NCBI GenBank assembly: GCA_964515115.1
Contig: CAZESB010000001.1
Coordinates: 66,944 to 130,943 of the forward strand
Length of the DNA stretch: 64,000 nucleotides
Direction of reading: 5' to 3'
From: UBA1370 sp964515115
GTDB lineage: Bacteria > Patescibacteriota > Microgenomatia > UBA1400 > PJMF01
The notes beneath the pieces are model-generated. The model worked only from the letters and a program-made list of their open reading frames with translations. It was not told where the DNA came from and ran no database searches. Position numbers and translations under genes: made by a program. Shown here piece by piece: positions 33,468 to 41,789 of this stretch (the first letter of the stretch is position 1; each line of letters starts with the position of its first letter).

Positions 33468-33638
33468 ATAGCGAGGCTAAGTATAGCAGAATCTTGAAAA
33501 AGCGTGAACCGGGGTGGTTTTAGAGACATCATTGTGTCGGCATCATTACAAACCAGGGTGGTTGGGAATTATGAGGAACTGAGTGGTGTAGAGTTACTTT
33601 CAGCAACAGTGTAGAATACTCAATATAGAAAGGCAGTA

Positions 33639-34502
33639 GTGTTTCCGATTTTATTTTCATACGGTCCGGTGACGATCAAAACCATGAGTCTTTTTATGGT
33701 TTTGGCTTTTCTGGCCAGCGCCTTTATTTTTTGGAAACGGGGTAGGGAAGAGCATTACAAGGAGGATCAACTTTTTGACGGTTTTTTGATGGCGACGGTT
33801 TTTGGTTTGCTGGCGGCTCGGGCCGGTTACCTGATTTTCAATTTTGCTACTTTTGGTTTTTCTCTGATTCGCTGGGTCGATTTTTTGAGTTATCCGGGCT
33901 TGAGCGGGCTTTTTGGCTTGATTGCCGGTGGCTGGTATCTTTATCGTTACGCCGGCAAAAATCGCTGGGATGGTTTTGAAATTCTGGATTTTTGGGCGAT
34001 TGCGGTAGCCATGGGTTTGATTTTTACCTCGCTTGGCTCCTTTCTTGATGGCAGCGGTTATGGTTACGCCACTAGCTTGCCGGTGGGGGTGACTTTTCCC
34101 AGTTTAATTGAACCGCACCATCCGGTTCAGCTTTATTTTTTCCTTTTTTACTTGGCTTTGTACTTTTATCTTTTCTGGGCGGAATATCATTATCGCACTT
34201 TTGAGTGGTATCGCTATGGCAAAAAAACCGCCCAAACCGGCTTTTTGATTTCTGCTTTCGTTATTGCCACTGGCTTGGCGAACTTTATACTCGCTTTTTT
34301 CAAACCGCCCGCGCTGACTTTGTATGGCGCCAATCTGGATATGGCGGTGTCTTTGGCGGCATTTGTGGTGGGGGTGATGTTGCTTTATGTTAGGTCTGGT
34401 CGAGTGTTGCCTTTTTCGGCCGGCAGCAAAAAGAAGCAGGCTCGCTTGAGGCGGTTTCAACAAGTTGAAAAACCGATAATTGATCAGCCAGACCAGTTTT
34501 AG
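33639..34502 (+). CDS. lgt: Divergent prolipoprotein diacylglyceryl transferase
   Basis: A 287-residue membrane protein with about seven helices. The family landmarks are degenerate: YPGLSGLFGLIAGGWYL replaces the HGGLLGG region, and SLGSFLDGSGYG corresponds to the RIGNFxNGExxG signature, so the usual Arg and Asn are Ser here. EPHHPVQLYF matches the HPxQLYE end. The C-terminal helices and a basic tail follow. The start is a GTG with a Shine-Dalgarno (GAAAGGCA). Placement directly before lspA supports the assignment; catalytic competence is uncertain because key residues are replaced. Confidence 0.75.
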   Translation: MFPILFSYGPVTIKTMSLFMVLAFLASAFIFWKRGREEHYKEDQLFDGFLMATVFGLLAARAGYLIFNFATFGFSLIRWVDFLSYPGLSGLFGLIAGGWYLYRYAGKNRWDGFEILDFWAIAVAMGLIFTSLGSFLDGSGYGYATSLPVGVTFPSLIEPHHPVQLYFFLFYLALYFYLFWAEYHYRTFEWYRYGKKTAQTGFLISAFVIATGLANFILAFFKPPALTLYGANLDMAVSLAAFVVGVMLLYVRSGRVLPFSAGSKKKQARLRRFQQVEKPIIDQPDQF

Positions 34503-34512
34503 CCTCGAATTT

Positions 34513-34917
34513 ATGCGCAGATTAATGATCTTTTTTGCCAGCACCGTGGTTTTTGACCAACTGACCAAGTACTTGACGACAGTTTTTGGCCGCCAAGTTT
34601 ATCTCAATCCCGGCATTTCTTTTGCCTGGTTGGCCAACGAAACCCAGGCAGCGGTGATTTTGCTGACTTTTATCATGATTGTGCTTTTGGGCTTGAGGTA
34701 TGGCTATTTTTGGGCCAAGCATCCGGTGGCTACCGGTTTGTTTTTCGGTGGCGCTTTTTCTAATTTGATTGACAGACTGGTTTTGGGCGGTGTGCGGGAC
34801 TGGATTCCGGTACCATTTTTACCGTTTCAAAATAATTTGGCTGACTTGGCTATTTGGGTGAGTTTGGCGATGATGATTTGGTATTTGTATCAGGGAGGGG
34901 AAGATGAAGCGTTTTGA
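34513..34917 (+). CDS. lspA: Signal peptidase II (lipoprotein)
   Basis: A 134-residue membrane protein with four helices. The active-site motifs are intact: GGAFSNLIDRLVLGGVRDWI and NNLADLAIW, whose two Asp residues (in VRDW and LADL) form the aspartic protease pair. DQLTKYL near the N-terminus is also conserved. I chose the ATG at 34513; in-frame alternatives are TTG at 34480 and ATG at 34525. It cleaves the signal peptide of lipidated prolipoproteins, following Lgt. Confidence 0.9.
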   Translation: MRRLMIFFASTVVFDQLTKYLTTVFGRQVYLNPGISFAWLANETQAAVILLTFIMIVLLGLRYGYFWAKHPVATGLFFGGAFSNLIDRLVLGGVRDWIPVPFLPFQNNLADLAIWVSLAMMIWYLYQGGEDEAF

Positions 34918-35743
34918 TTTGCCGGTTATATACGAAGATGAAGATTTGTTGGTAGTGAATAAACCAGCCGGAGTGGTGGTCAATCGGGCAGCCACTTATC
35001 AAGGCTGGACAGTACAAGATTGGCTGGAGGAACGGTTGGGGGAGAGCGGAGAAACTGGAGCTAAAGCTAGAGATTGGGAAAAGTTGGTGCCTGAAGATTT
35101 TACTGCTCAGTATGGCAGTCCTGAAAAAATTTTTGAAAACAGGCTAGGAATGGTGCACCGACTGGACAAAGACACCAGTGGGGCCTTATTGCTGGCTAAA
35201 AATCCCGGTGTTTTGGTCAATCTGTTGGCGCAGTTTAAAAATCGCCAGGTACAAAAAAAATATTTGTGCCTGACTCACGGTCGGTTTGTGTTTGAGAGTG
35301 GGGCGGTGAGGTTGCCGGTGGGCCGCCGGCCGGACAATCGCCGGCTGTTTGGTATCGTACCCGATGGCCGGCCGGCGGAAACAGTCTACCAAGTCCTCAA
35401 ATACTACCCCCACTTCAACGCCCAACTGCTGCCGGAAAACATCAGCAAAAACCAGCGTCTGAGCCTGTACCAAGGTTTTAGCCTGGTAGAATGTTTGCCG
35501 AAAACCGGCCGCACCCACCAGATTAGAGTTCATCTGCAACACCTGCAACACCCCATCGTGGGCGATAGTATTTATGTGGGCAAAAAACGGGCTAAACTCG
35601 ACGCTCTTTGGTGCCCGAGGCAGTTTTTGCACGCCAGTAGCCTGACTTTTACTCACTCTCGCTCCCGGAAACAGCTCACCATCCAAGCTGAACTACTCGC
35701 CGATCTCAAAGACGTCTTGAAGTTTGTTTCTGAATCAGCGTAA
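34904..35743 (+). CDS. rluD: RluD-type 23S rRNA pseudouridine synthase
   Basis: A 279-residue RsuA/RluA-family protein. VIYEDEDLLVVNKPAGVVV opens the catalytic domain, MVHRLDKDTSGALLLAK holds the catalytic Asp, and KTGRTHQIRVHLQHL with HPIVGDSIY is the Rlu signature. No N-terminal S4 domain is present, unlike full-length RluD. It makes pseudouridine in 23S rRNA (or tRNA if RluA-like). It overlaps lspA by 14 bp, so translation is coupled. Confidence 0.88.
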   Translation: MKRFDLPVIYEDEDLLVVNKPAGVVVNRAATYQGWTVQDWLEERLGESGETGAKARDWEKLVPEDFTAQYGSPEKIFENRLGMVHRLDKDTSGALLLAKNPGVLVNLLAQFKNRQVQKKYLCLTHGRFVFESGAVRLPVGRRPDNRRLFGIVPDGRPAETVYQVLKYYPHFNAQLLPENISKNQRLSLYQGFSLVECLPKTGRTHQIRVHLQHLQHPIVGDSIYVGKKRAKLDALWCPRQFLHASSLTFTHSRSRKQLTIQAELLADLKDVLKFVSESA

Positions 35744-35753
35744 AATGGGCTGC

Positions 35754-36371
35754 ATGATGAAATTTCCAGTCACCCAATTTGACAACAACGGCGCTGCCTT
35801 TATTACTCCCACCTGGGAGGAACTGAACCAACTAGCTTTTGCGGTGGCGCAAAAAATCCTCACCGACGGCGCTCAGTTTGACAGAATTGTCACTCTGGCT
35901 AAAGGTGGCTGGCCCATGACTCGCTCATTGGTAGATTATCTCAACGTTAGGGAAGTGGCCAGCATTGGCATCAAATTTTATGCCGGTATCAACAAAAGGA
36001 TGAGCCGACCGGAAATTTATCAGGATTTGCCGGTGATTGTGAAGGGGGAAAGTGTTTTGCTTTTTGACGATGTGGCCGATTCCGGTGAGTCCTTAGAATT
36101 TACTCGCGAGTACTTATTGGATCAGGGTGTAGCTTCGGTCAAATGTGCCACTTTGTTTTACAAACCGCACTCCACGTTCAAACCGAATTATTTTGCCGGC
36201 GAAACCACGGCTTGGATTATTTTCCCCTACGAAACCCTGGAAAGCATGAAATTACTCGAGGAGACTTGGCTTAAGCAGGGCCTGAAAAAAGCAGCCATTA
36301 TTGACCGGTTTATAAAACTTGGGATTAAAGACCGCTACATCAATCATTACCAAAAGCTTCATAATTTATAG
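35754..36371 (+). CDS. Phosphoribosyltransferase (hypoxanthine/xanthine-type, COG2236)
   Basis: A 205-residue PRTase. FDRIVTLAKGGWPMTRSLVDYL gives the pyrophosphate loop (KGGW) and VLLFDDVADSGESLEF is the PRPP-binding motif. The C-terminal KLHNL tail ends near the next promoter. A TAAAAT box (35741-35746) seven nucleotides before the ATG at 35754 supports this start; 35745 and 35757 are alternatives. It likely salvages a purine base. The gene follows rluD with 10 bp between stop and ATG. Confidence 0.82.
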   Translation: MMKFPVTQFDNNGAAFITPTWEELNQLAFAVAQKILTDGAQFDRIVTLAKGGWPMTRSLVDYLNVREVASIGIKFYAGINKRMSRPEIYQDLPVIVKGESVLLFDDVADSGESLEFTREYLLDQGVASVKCATLFYKPHSTFKPNYFAGETTAWIIFPYETLESMKLLEETWLKQGLKKAAIIDRFIKLGIKDRYINHYQKLHNL

Positions 36372-36373
36372 GT

Positions 36374-36596
36374 TTGACAAACCGCAAATAATATCCTATA
36401 ATAATAAAATTAGGGCTTGAAATCATTTCGGCCTTTACTTAGAATGCACTAATTACTACAAGTTGGTGGAAGCGCTTTTGCAGTTTTCCTCCCAAGCAAC
36501 GAACCGGCCAGGCTTACGTGGACACCAAACACCAGGCACGGAGAAACCAAGTGAAGAAAGCAGTAGAGGCGTTTTTTAGATAAATTATTTTAGAAT
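36374..36596 (+). ncRNA. Strong promoter plus candidate switch-like RNA leader
   Basis: TTGACA (36374-36379), a 17-bp spacer and TATAAT (36397-36402) make a near-consensus promoter, stronger than any other in the window. The RNA can form hairpin A (GGC...GCC with GAAAT/ATTTC, 36414-36433). Alternatively, GCCTTTACT (36431-36439) can pair with AGTAGAGGC (36562-36570, one G-U), closing a 130-nt domain directly followed by G and TTTTTT. Hairpin A shares GCC (36431-36433) with this closing helix, so the two are mutually exclusive. This resembles terminator/antiterminator control, or a small RNA with a terminator. Confidence 0.5.
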
Positions 36597-38036
36597 ATGT
36601 CATTGTTAGAGTTGAACGAATCTGGTTCTAACCAAAGCCAGCATGAATTAGAATTACTCCTTTGCAAATTTTTGGAGGCTAATAAATTCAATAATTTAGC
36701 AGTAGTTCTTTCTTGGCTTCATCATCAAGAGCAAATTGCAACTGAGCCGGACGCTGAGCACAACATTGATTCAATGGCTGAGTTTGCGGCATGGCAACCC
36801 GACAGTCCTCAAATGTTAGAAGTGTGGGGTGGCACCAACTGCATTGGCATGGTTCAGTTATTCAAGGAGATTTTGGAAGATCGCGGCTATCAGACTGAAC
36901 TGGCGGTGACAACAAGCAATAACCTCCCAGAAGGTGTTTCAATAGTGGATGTTCCTTTTCAGCACGCGGCGCTATATGTTACTGATGATGAAGGGATCAT
37001 GTATTTGGTTGATCCAGGATTAGGTTTGGTTAAACCTATTGAGCTAACTGAGAATTCTGTTGAAATAGCCGGCAGGAAATACACGCTGGAATTACATGAA
37101 GAAATGCAGCGGCTTCGTGTCATTAAGCCGAGTGGCGAAGAACTTCATTTTGATTTTGTCTCAGCACCACCTGATATGGACTTAGAAAGAAATATTCAGA
37201 AACCACTTCTGAGGGCAACTAGTGTCTTTAAAATTGATAAATTCAATGCTGAAGGACAAAAAACCTGCTCTATTAAAATTGATTTAATTAGAAAGTCGGT
37301 CTCTTATTTTGTTCTTCAAGAAGTAGAAACACGTTCATTTGCAGAACTCCCAACTATTGAAATAGGCAAAGCAGGTCATTTATTTCGTAATGTCATGGCA
37401 GAATTAGATGATCCTGAACTCGCGAGTAAGTTGCGTTCTATAGCGGCAAGAGAAGATGACATAGTGGCAATTTGGTTTGATGAATTGCAAAAGCAATATT
37501 ATTTAGAAAACCCGGAGCAACTTTCTCCGTTTGAAACACCATCCAGTCAATTGCTTGAGCGAGGTTATCAAGCTGGCGGGGTGGTGGCGGTGCTTCATGA
37601 CGGCGCTGGCAAAGTAATACTTTATGAAGTACCAGAGGGAATGGATAAACCGCAAATCAACAGGTATTCAGGAAACCTTAATGTTTTTACTGAAACGGCT
37701 GAATTTATGCCTGGTGAAAATGGCGGTATGATTATGGAAGAGTTAGAACCAAATATGCAGCGAATTTATCAGGAAGAAATTGGTCTAACTCCACCTGAAG
37801 AATTTATTTATCGTGAAGTAGATTATAGAGCAGGTTCACCGGTTAGGGCCAGAGTTATAATTCAGCAAGTAGAGAAAGATGCTTTGTCTGCAGTAATGGC
37901 TTATAATATTGATAGTACAGAAATTGGCCAGGTGCAATGGGTTAATTTGCACGAACTAGATAAGCAACCAATTGAACCGAATGCTCGGGCAATTTTGCAA
38001 AAACTTCTAGATGCTGGTGTTCTTAGGCATGCATAA
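36597..38036 (+). CDS. Fusion of an arylamine N-acetyltransferase-like fold with a Nudix-like domain
   Basis: A 479-residue protein I cannot place in a named family. Residues 70-150 show the Cys-His-Asp triad of the NAT/transglutaminase fold: C82 in GGTNCIGMVQL, H123 in VPFQHAALYV and D139 in LVDPGLGL. Spacings (41 and 16) are close to NAT enzymes (about 38 and 15). The C-terminal third contains a Nudix-like box: GGMIMEELEPNMQRIYQEEI with GL, keeping R, EE and G but with one residue less after the first Gly and E replaced by I. A middle segment (about 190-320) is unrecognised. It is downstream of the structured leader and overlaps the next gene by 8 bp. Confidence 0.6.
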   Translation: MSLLELNESGSNQSQHELELLLCKFLEANKFNNLAVVLSWLHHQEQIATEPDAEHNIDSMAEFAAWQPDSPQMLEVWGGTNCIGMVQLFKEILEDRGYQTELAVTTSNNLPEGVSIVDVPFQHAALYVTDDEGIMYLVDPGLGLVKPIELTENSVEIAGRKYTLELHEEMQRLRVIKPSGEELHFDFVSAPPDMDLERNIQKPLLRATSVFKIDKFNAEGQKTCSIKIDLIRKSVSYFVLQEVETRSFAELPTIEIGKAGHLFRNVMAELDDPELASKLRSIAAREDDIVAIWFDELQKQYYLENPEQLSPFETPSSQLLERGYQAGGVVAVLHDGAGKVILYEVPEGMDKPQINRYSGNLNVFTETAEFMPGENGGMIMEELEPNMQRIYQEEIGLTPPEEFIYREVDYRAGSPVRARVIIQQVEKDALSAVMAYNIDSTEIGQVQWVNLHELDKQPIEPNARAILQKLLDAGVLRHA

Positions 38037-38796
38037 AACAAAAATTGGCGTTTTTGCCTCTAAGGAAATATTACTAGACTTATACACTGCTGCTAGCAGT
38101 AATAAGTTGATCATCTTTTTTCATGGTTGTTGCGGCACTGTTTACGATACAAATCCTACAACTTATCAATTATTAGCTGATAAATTAGTTGCCACTAACA
38201 CTGCCAATGTTGGGTTTTATGAATCAACCCGCAGACTCAGAAAGACTGAGGATACCGAGGAAATGGATTTTTTTCAGTTTGCTTCAGAAGCTTTTGGTGG
38301 CAAATCTTTTATAGATGAAGTAGAAGAGGGTAGACGAAGTGTTAAGTACCTTCTGGATGAATACCGCAAACAAAAGCAGACAGCCCCAGAGCTTTATTTT
38401 GCAGGATTTTCTTTGGGTGGACTAATTGCTGCTACACTTACTCAAGAGTTCAAAGCAAAAGGCACGATGCTTTTTGGCTCTGCGAGTAAATTTGCTGTAA
38501 TGGATAATTTACCCATACTTGGTTCAGCAGCAGAAATGAAAGCGGTTGCTACTATTTCTGAAACCGCGGCTAAAAGTATTGCCACACCGGTGTTGTTGAT
38601 TAGGGGTACCGATGATGATACAGCCTCTCATGCCGATGCGTTGCAACTTTTTTCAGCCTTTAAGAAAGCTAAAGTAAAAACCTTTATTGAGTGGCAAGGC
38701 ATTGATCATCGCTTTAAACTCAATCGTGGCGAACCTGATAGTGCTCTAATTGACAGATTGGCAGCGGAAATTAGTCGTTTTATCAACTCTGTCTAA
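38029..38796 (+). CDS. Alpha/beta hydrolase of unknown substrate
   Basis: A 255-residue hydrolase. IIFFHGCCGT is the oxyanion segment, YFAGFSLGGLIAATL the nucleophile elbow (Ser in GFSLGG), LIRGTDDDTA the acid and GIDHRFKLN the catalytic His. The start at 38029 is used because it overlaps the preceding gene by 8 bp; an in-frame codon at 38011 is less likely. The fold is like dienelactone hydrolases or small esterases. It is co-transcribed with the NAT/Nudix-like gene. Confidence 0.82.
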   Translation: MHKTKIGVFASKEILLDLYTAASSNKLIIFFHGCCGTVYDTNPTTYQLLADKLVATNTANVGFYESTRRLRKTEDTEEMDFFQFASEAFGGKSFIDEVEEGRRSVKYLLDEYRKQKQTAPELYFAGFSLGGLIAATLTQEFKAKGTMLFGSASKFAVMDNLPILGSAAEMKAVATISETAAKSIATPVLLIRGTDDDTASHADALQLFSAFKKAKVKTFIEWQGIDHRFKLNRGEPDSALIDRLAAEISRFINSV

Positions 38797-38875
38797 ATTG
38801 TTATTCTACTACCTCGTAGTTGTTTTTAGCTATTTCTAGAGCTTTTTCATACTATTAAATATAAAATAACCAGAC

Positions 38876-39610
38876 ATGCCAAAAACACCATTAACCATCG
38901 GTTATTCAACTGGCTGTTATTTTCCTCACGAAACCAATCTGGCCATTGCTCTCGAAAAAATTCTGGAGTTTGAAAATGAAGCGGTGGAATTAAACCTGGC
39001 CACCCTCGAGGATGTGGCTGCTCTTGATGAACAAATTGTGGCCTTGGCCGGGGAATTTCAACAAGTTTCTATTCACGCGCCGATGATCAATTACCGCTAT
39101 ACTGAGAAGAGTAGAGGACTGCTCGAAAAACTCAAGGAATTTTCCCGGAAGGTAAATTCCCGCTACGTACTTTTCCATCCTGATATTGTTGATGATTTTC
39201 AGCTGATCAGGCAAAAGCTTGGCAGCCTGGCGGCTTTTGAAAATATGGACCGCCGGAAAGATTTTGGAGCTAATGTTCAAGATTTGGCGGCAGTTTTTGA
39301 AAAATGTCCAGATTCACAGTGGGTTTGCGACCTCAATCATGTTTTTACCATCGATAAAACTATGAAACTCTCAAAAGAGCTGCATCAGGCTTTTTCATCC
39401 AGATTGGGAGGCTATCATATCAGTGGCTATCAGGATGAAAAAACGCTGCACACTTGTTTTTTTCTAACTCATGAAACTGAAATTCTTGACGCGATTGAGG
39501 ATTATTCTAAACTGATGATTCATGAAGGCGGTGCGCCTGCCGCCTATCATCCTGATTTTATTGCCAAAGAAGACGGCTATATCCGTGATTATTTTTATTC
39601 CATCGACTGA
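38876..39610 (+). CDS. TIM-barrel sugar isomerase/AP-endonuclease-like protein
   Basis: A 244-residue protein with the AP_endonuc_2/xylose isomerase-like TIM-barrel pattern: SIHAPMINY (His on strand 3), YVLFHPDIV, FENMDRRKDFG (Glu metal ligand), VCDLNHVF, GGYHISGYQ and MIHEGG at the end. The metal-ligand positions (E, D/H, H, E) are plausible. A small-molecule isomerase/epimerase role is inferred. It is separate from Nfo (41790), which has the same fold. Confidence 0.75.
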   Translation: MPKTPLTIGYSTGCYFPHETNLAIALEKILEFENEAVELNLATLEDVAALDEQIVALAGEFQQVSIHAPMINYRYTEKSRGLLEKLKEFSRKVNSRYVLFHPDIVDDFQLIRQKLGSLAAFENMDRRKDFGANVQDLAAVFEKCPDSQWVCDLNHVFTIDKTMKLSKELHQAFSSRLGGYHISGYQDEKTLHTCFFLTHETEILDAIEDYSKLMIHEGGAPAAYHPDFIAKEDGYIRDYFYSID

Positions 39611-39644
39611 AGGTGAAGTAGCACTTCTTTCGAATTTTTCTCTA

Positions 39645-40259
39645 TCACAATCGATTTTCCCTCGCTTTAATCAACTCCTCAGCAATCTTTTTCGCCTCCT
39701 CATGCCTGAACCTAGGCAGTCGCAACTTATAAATGCTGTGCTGCATAAAGCGCTTTTCGTCTGCTGGCGAAAGAGTGGGAGTAACCCGCTCAACGTCAAG
39801 CATGCCCAGGGTGTCGGCTTCCATCAGTAGTAGCTCATCCTCATCTTTCAGCTCACGGACTTGGTCGTGAACCGCCACCAGATGAACAATCCGCCATTTC
39901 TGCCGGTCAGTAAAGTAATTATTGAGGCGCTGATAAAGCAGCTGCTCGATTTTCTCGGCTCCGCGCTGCATGTGCAGTTTTTTTCTGTCGATAATATTGT
40001 TGAGCCAGCGCGAATCAGCATCCGCAAACAAACCAGCGTAACCCCAGTCATGAGCGTAGGCCGCGGTAATTAAGACTGCCGGATCCAGATCGGGGCTGTC
40101 AAACCCATCAAGGTTATCAAGCCTGGCAAGCAGCTCTTTCAGCCAATAAACTACCGCTTCAGTGTGGGGTTTATCATAATCTTTACGCCCCTGATTAGCC
40201 AAATCTTTGAGAATAATTTGCCGCAGCAACTGCTCAGCCTTGGGTTTTATTTGTTTCAC
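39645..40259 (-). CDS. HD-domain metal-dependent phosphohydrolase
   Basis: A 204-residue protein with an HD motif: KPHTEAVVYWL (first His), ITAAYAHDWGYAGLF (HD) and further His/Asp in RIVHLVAVHDQ. HD enzymes cleave phosphate esters such as nucleotides or cyclic nucleotides; this one has no recognised fused domain. The start is a GTG with TATACT (complement of 40268-40273) eight nucleotides upstream, again leaderless in layout. It converges with the TIM-barrel gene. Confidence 0.75.
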   Translation of the reverse strand: MKQIKPKAEQLLRQIILKDLANQGRKDYDKPHTEAVVYWLKELLARLDNLDGFDSPDLDPAVLITAAYAHDWGYAGLFADADSRWLNNIIDRKKLHMQRGAEKIEQLLYQRLNNYFTDRQKWRIVHLVAVHDQVRELKDEDELLLMEADTLGMLDVERVTPTLSPADEKRFMQHSIYKLRLPRFRHEEAKKIAEELIKARENRL

Positions 40260-40307
40260 TAAATAGTAGTATAACCCATTGTTCGGTTAGGTTATACTAA
40301 GCCCATC

Positions 40308-40355
40308 ATGATTAAAGCTAGCTTGCGATGGCAAAGCCATTATTCCACTTCCTGA
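40308..40355 (+). CDS. Possible Ser-rich leader peptide upstream of glyA
   Basis: A 15-codon frame, MIKASLRWQSHYSTS, begins nine nucleotides after a TATACT box (40293-40298). Four of its 15 residues are Ser, and ATGGC-AAA-GCCAT (40328-40340) forms a hairpin within it. The downstream gene encodes serine hydroxymethyltransferase. This may be an attenuation peptide, or chance. Confidence 0.3.
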   Translation: MIKASLRWQSHYSTS

Positions 40356-40437
40356 TTTTTTTCTGCCTGAATAAAGCCGCGCCAGAGCGGTTAAAGTTTT
40401 AAGTTTAATTTGAATTTATAATCAGCAAAGGAGAAGC

Positions 40438-41754
40438 ATGAAAAAAGATCAAGTTTTTGCCATTATTAAAAAAGAAGAGCAGCGCCAGCGGGAAATGATT
40501 GGGCTGATTCCTTCCGAGAACCATATTTCCCCCGAAGTATCCAGCGTTTTAAGCAGCGTGCTTTCCAGTAAGTATGCCGAAGGTTATCCGGGTCGCCGCT
40601 ACTACGAAGGCAACCAATTTGTCGACGAAATTGAGAATTTGGCCCGCGATAGAGTAAAAAAATTGTTCAATGTGCCGTATGTCAATGTTCAACCTTATTC
40701 CGGTTCTCCGGCTAATAGTGCTATTTATTTTGCTCTGCTTGAACCTGGAGATACTATTCTTGGTCTGAAGTTGGCGATGGGAGGGCATCTGACTCATGGG
40801 CATCCTCAGGTGACTTTTTCCGGCCGCTATTACCAAGCTGTACAGTACGGGGTAGATAAGCATGCTAGAGTGGATTTTGCCGAGGTTCGCCGCCTGGCTA
40901 AGCAGCATCAGCCGAAGATTATTGTAGCCGGCAACACTGCTTATCCGTTTGAGCTGGATTTCAAAAAGTTCCGCGAGATTGCCGATGAAGTTGGTGCTTG
41001 GTTGATGGCGGATATTTCGCATATTACCGGTTTGGTGGTGGCAGGGGAGCATCTCTCACCCGTGCCTTATGCCGACGTGATTATGACCACCACTCACAAA
41101 ACTTTTCGCGGACCGCGGGGTGCCATGATCATGGCTACTGAGAGAGGCATGAAACGCGACTCCAAACTGGGGCAAAAAATAGACGCCGCCATTATTCCCG
41201 GGTTGCAAGGCGGACCGCATAATGCCACTACAGCTGGTATTGCTGTGGCAGCGGCAGAGGCGATGCGGCCAGAATTTATAACCTATGGCAAGCAGGTACG
41301 CCGAAATGCCACCGCTTTAGCCGAGCGCTTGATGAGTCACGGCTTGCAGTTGGTGGGCGGTGGCACCGAAACTCACTTGATGGTGGTAGACTTGACCAAT
41401 TATGGTGATGGTTTTGGCACCCAAGTGGCTTACGCTCTGGACGTAGCCGGTATGTACGCTAACCGCAACACTGTGCCTCACGAGCCTTGCTCGCCGTTTT
41501 ATCCTTCGGGCTTGAGGTTGGGCACTCCACTGGTTACCACCAGAGGCATGAAAGAAAAAGAAATGGTGCAGATTGCTGACTGGATTTATGCAGTTGTTGA
41601 GCAGATTAAAGATGAGCAGTTGCCTGCAGATAAAAAAGAATGGGGCAAGTTTATCAAAGACTTTAAAGCCCGGGCTGGTAAAAACAAAGCTTTGCTGAAA
41701 ATCCGGCAAGAGGTGAAAATGATGGCGGAGAAGTATCCGCTTTTTACTTGGTAA
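40438..41754 (+). CDS. glyA: Serine hydroxymethyltransferase
   Basis: A 438-residue PLP enzyme. IGLIPSENHISPEV, YAEGYPGRRYYEGN and VDEIENLARDR open the sequence, and VIMTTTHKTFRGPRGAMI carries the PLP lysine (in THKTFRGPRGA). It converts serine and tetrahydrofolate to glycine and methylene-THF, the cofactor used by ThyA and processed by FolD (42701). A Shine-Dalgarno (AAAGGAG) precedes the ATG. Length is slightly over the usual 415-420. Confidence 0.96.
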   Translation: MKKDQVFAIIKKEEQRQREMIGLIPSENHISPEVSSVLSSVLSSKYAEGYPGRRYYEGNQFVDEIENLARDRVKKLFNVPYVNVQPYSGSPANSAIYFALLEPGDTILGLKLAMGGHLTHGHPQVTFSGRYYQAVQYGVDKHARVDFAEVRRLAKQHQPKIIVAGNTAYPFELDFKKFREIADEVGAWLMADISHITGLVVAGEHLSPVPYADVIMTTTHKTFRGPRGAMIMATERGMKRDSKLGQKIDAAIIPGLQGGPHNATTAGIAVAAAEAMRPEFITYGKQVRRNATALAERLMSHGLQLVGGGTETHLMVVDLTNYGDGFGTQVAYALDVAGMYANRNTVPHEPCSPFYPSGLRLGTPLVTTRGMKEKEMVQIADWIYAVVEQIKDEQLPADKKEWGKFIKDFKARAGKNKALLKIRQEVKMMAEKYPLFTW

Positions 41755-41789
41755 GCTTGTATCGGTAGAGGAAGCGAAAGGTTAAGAGC

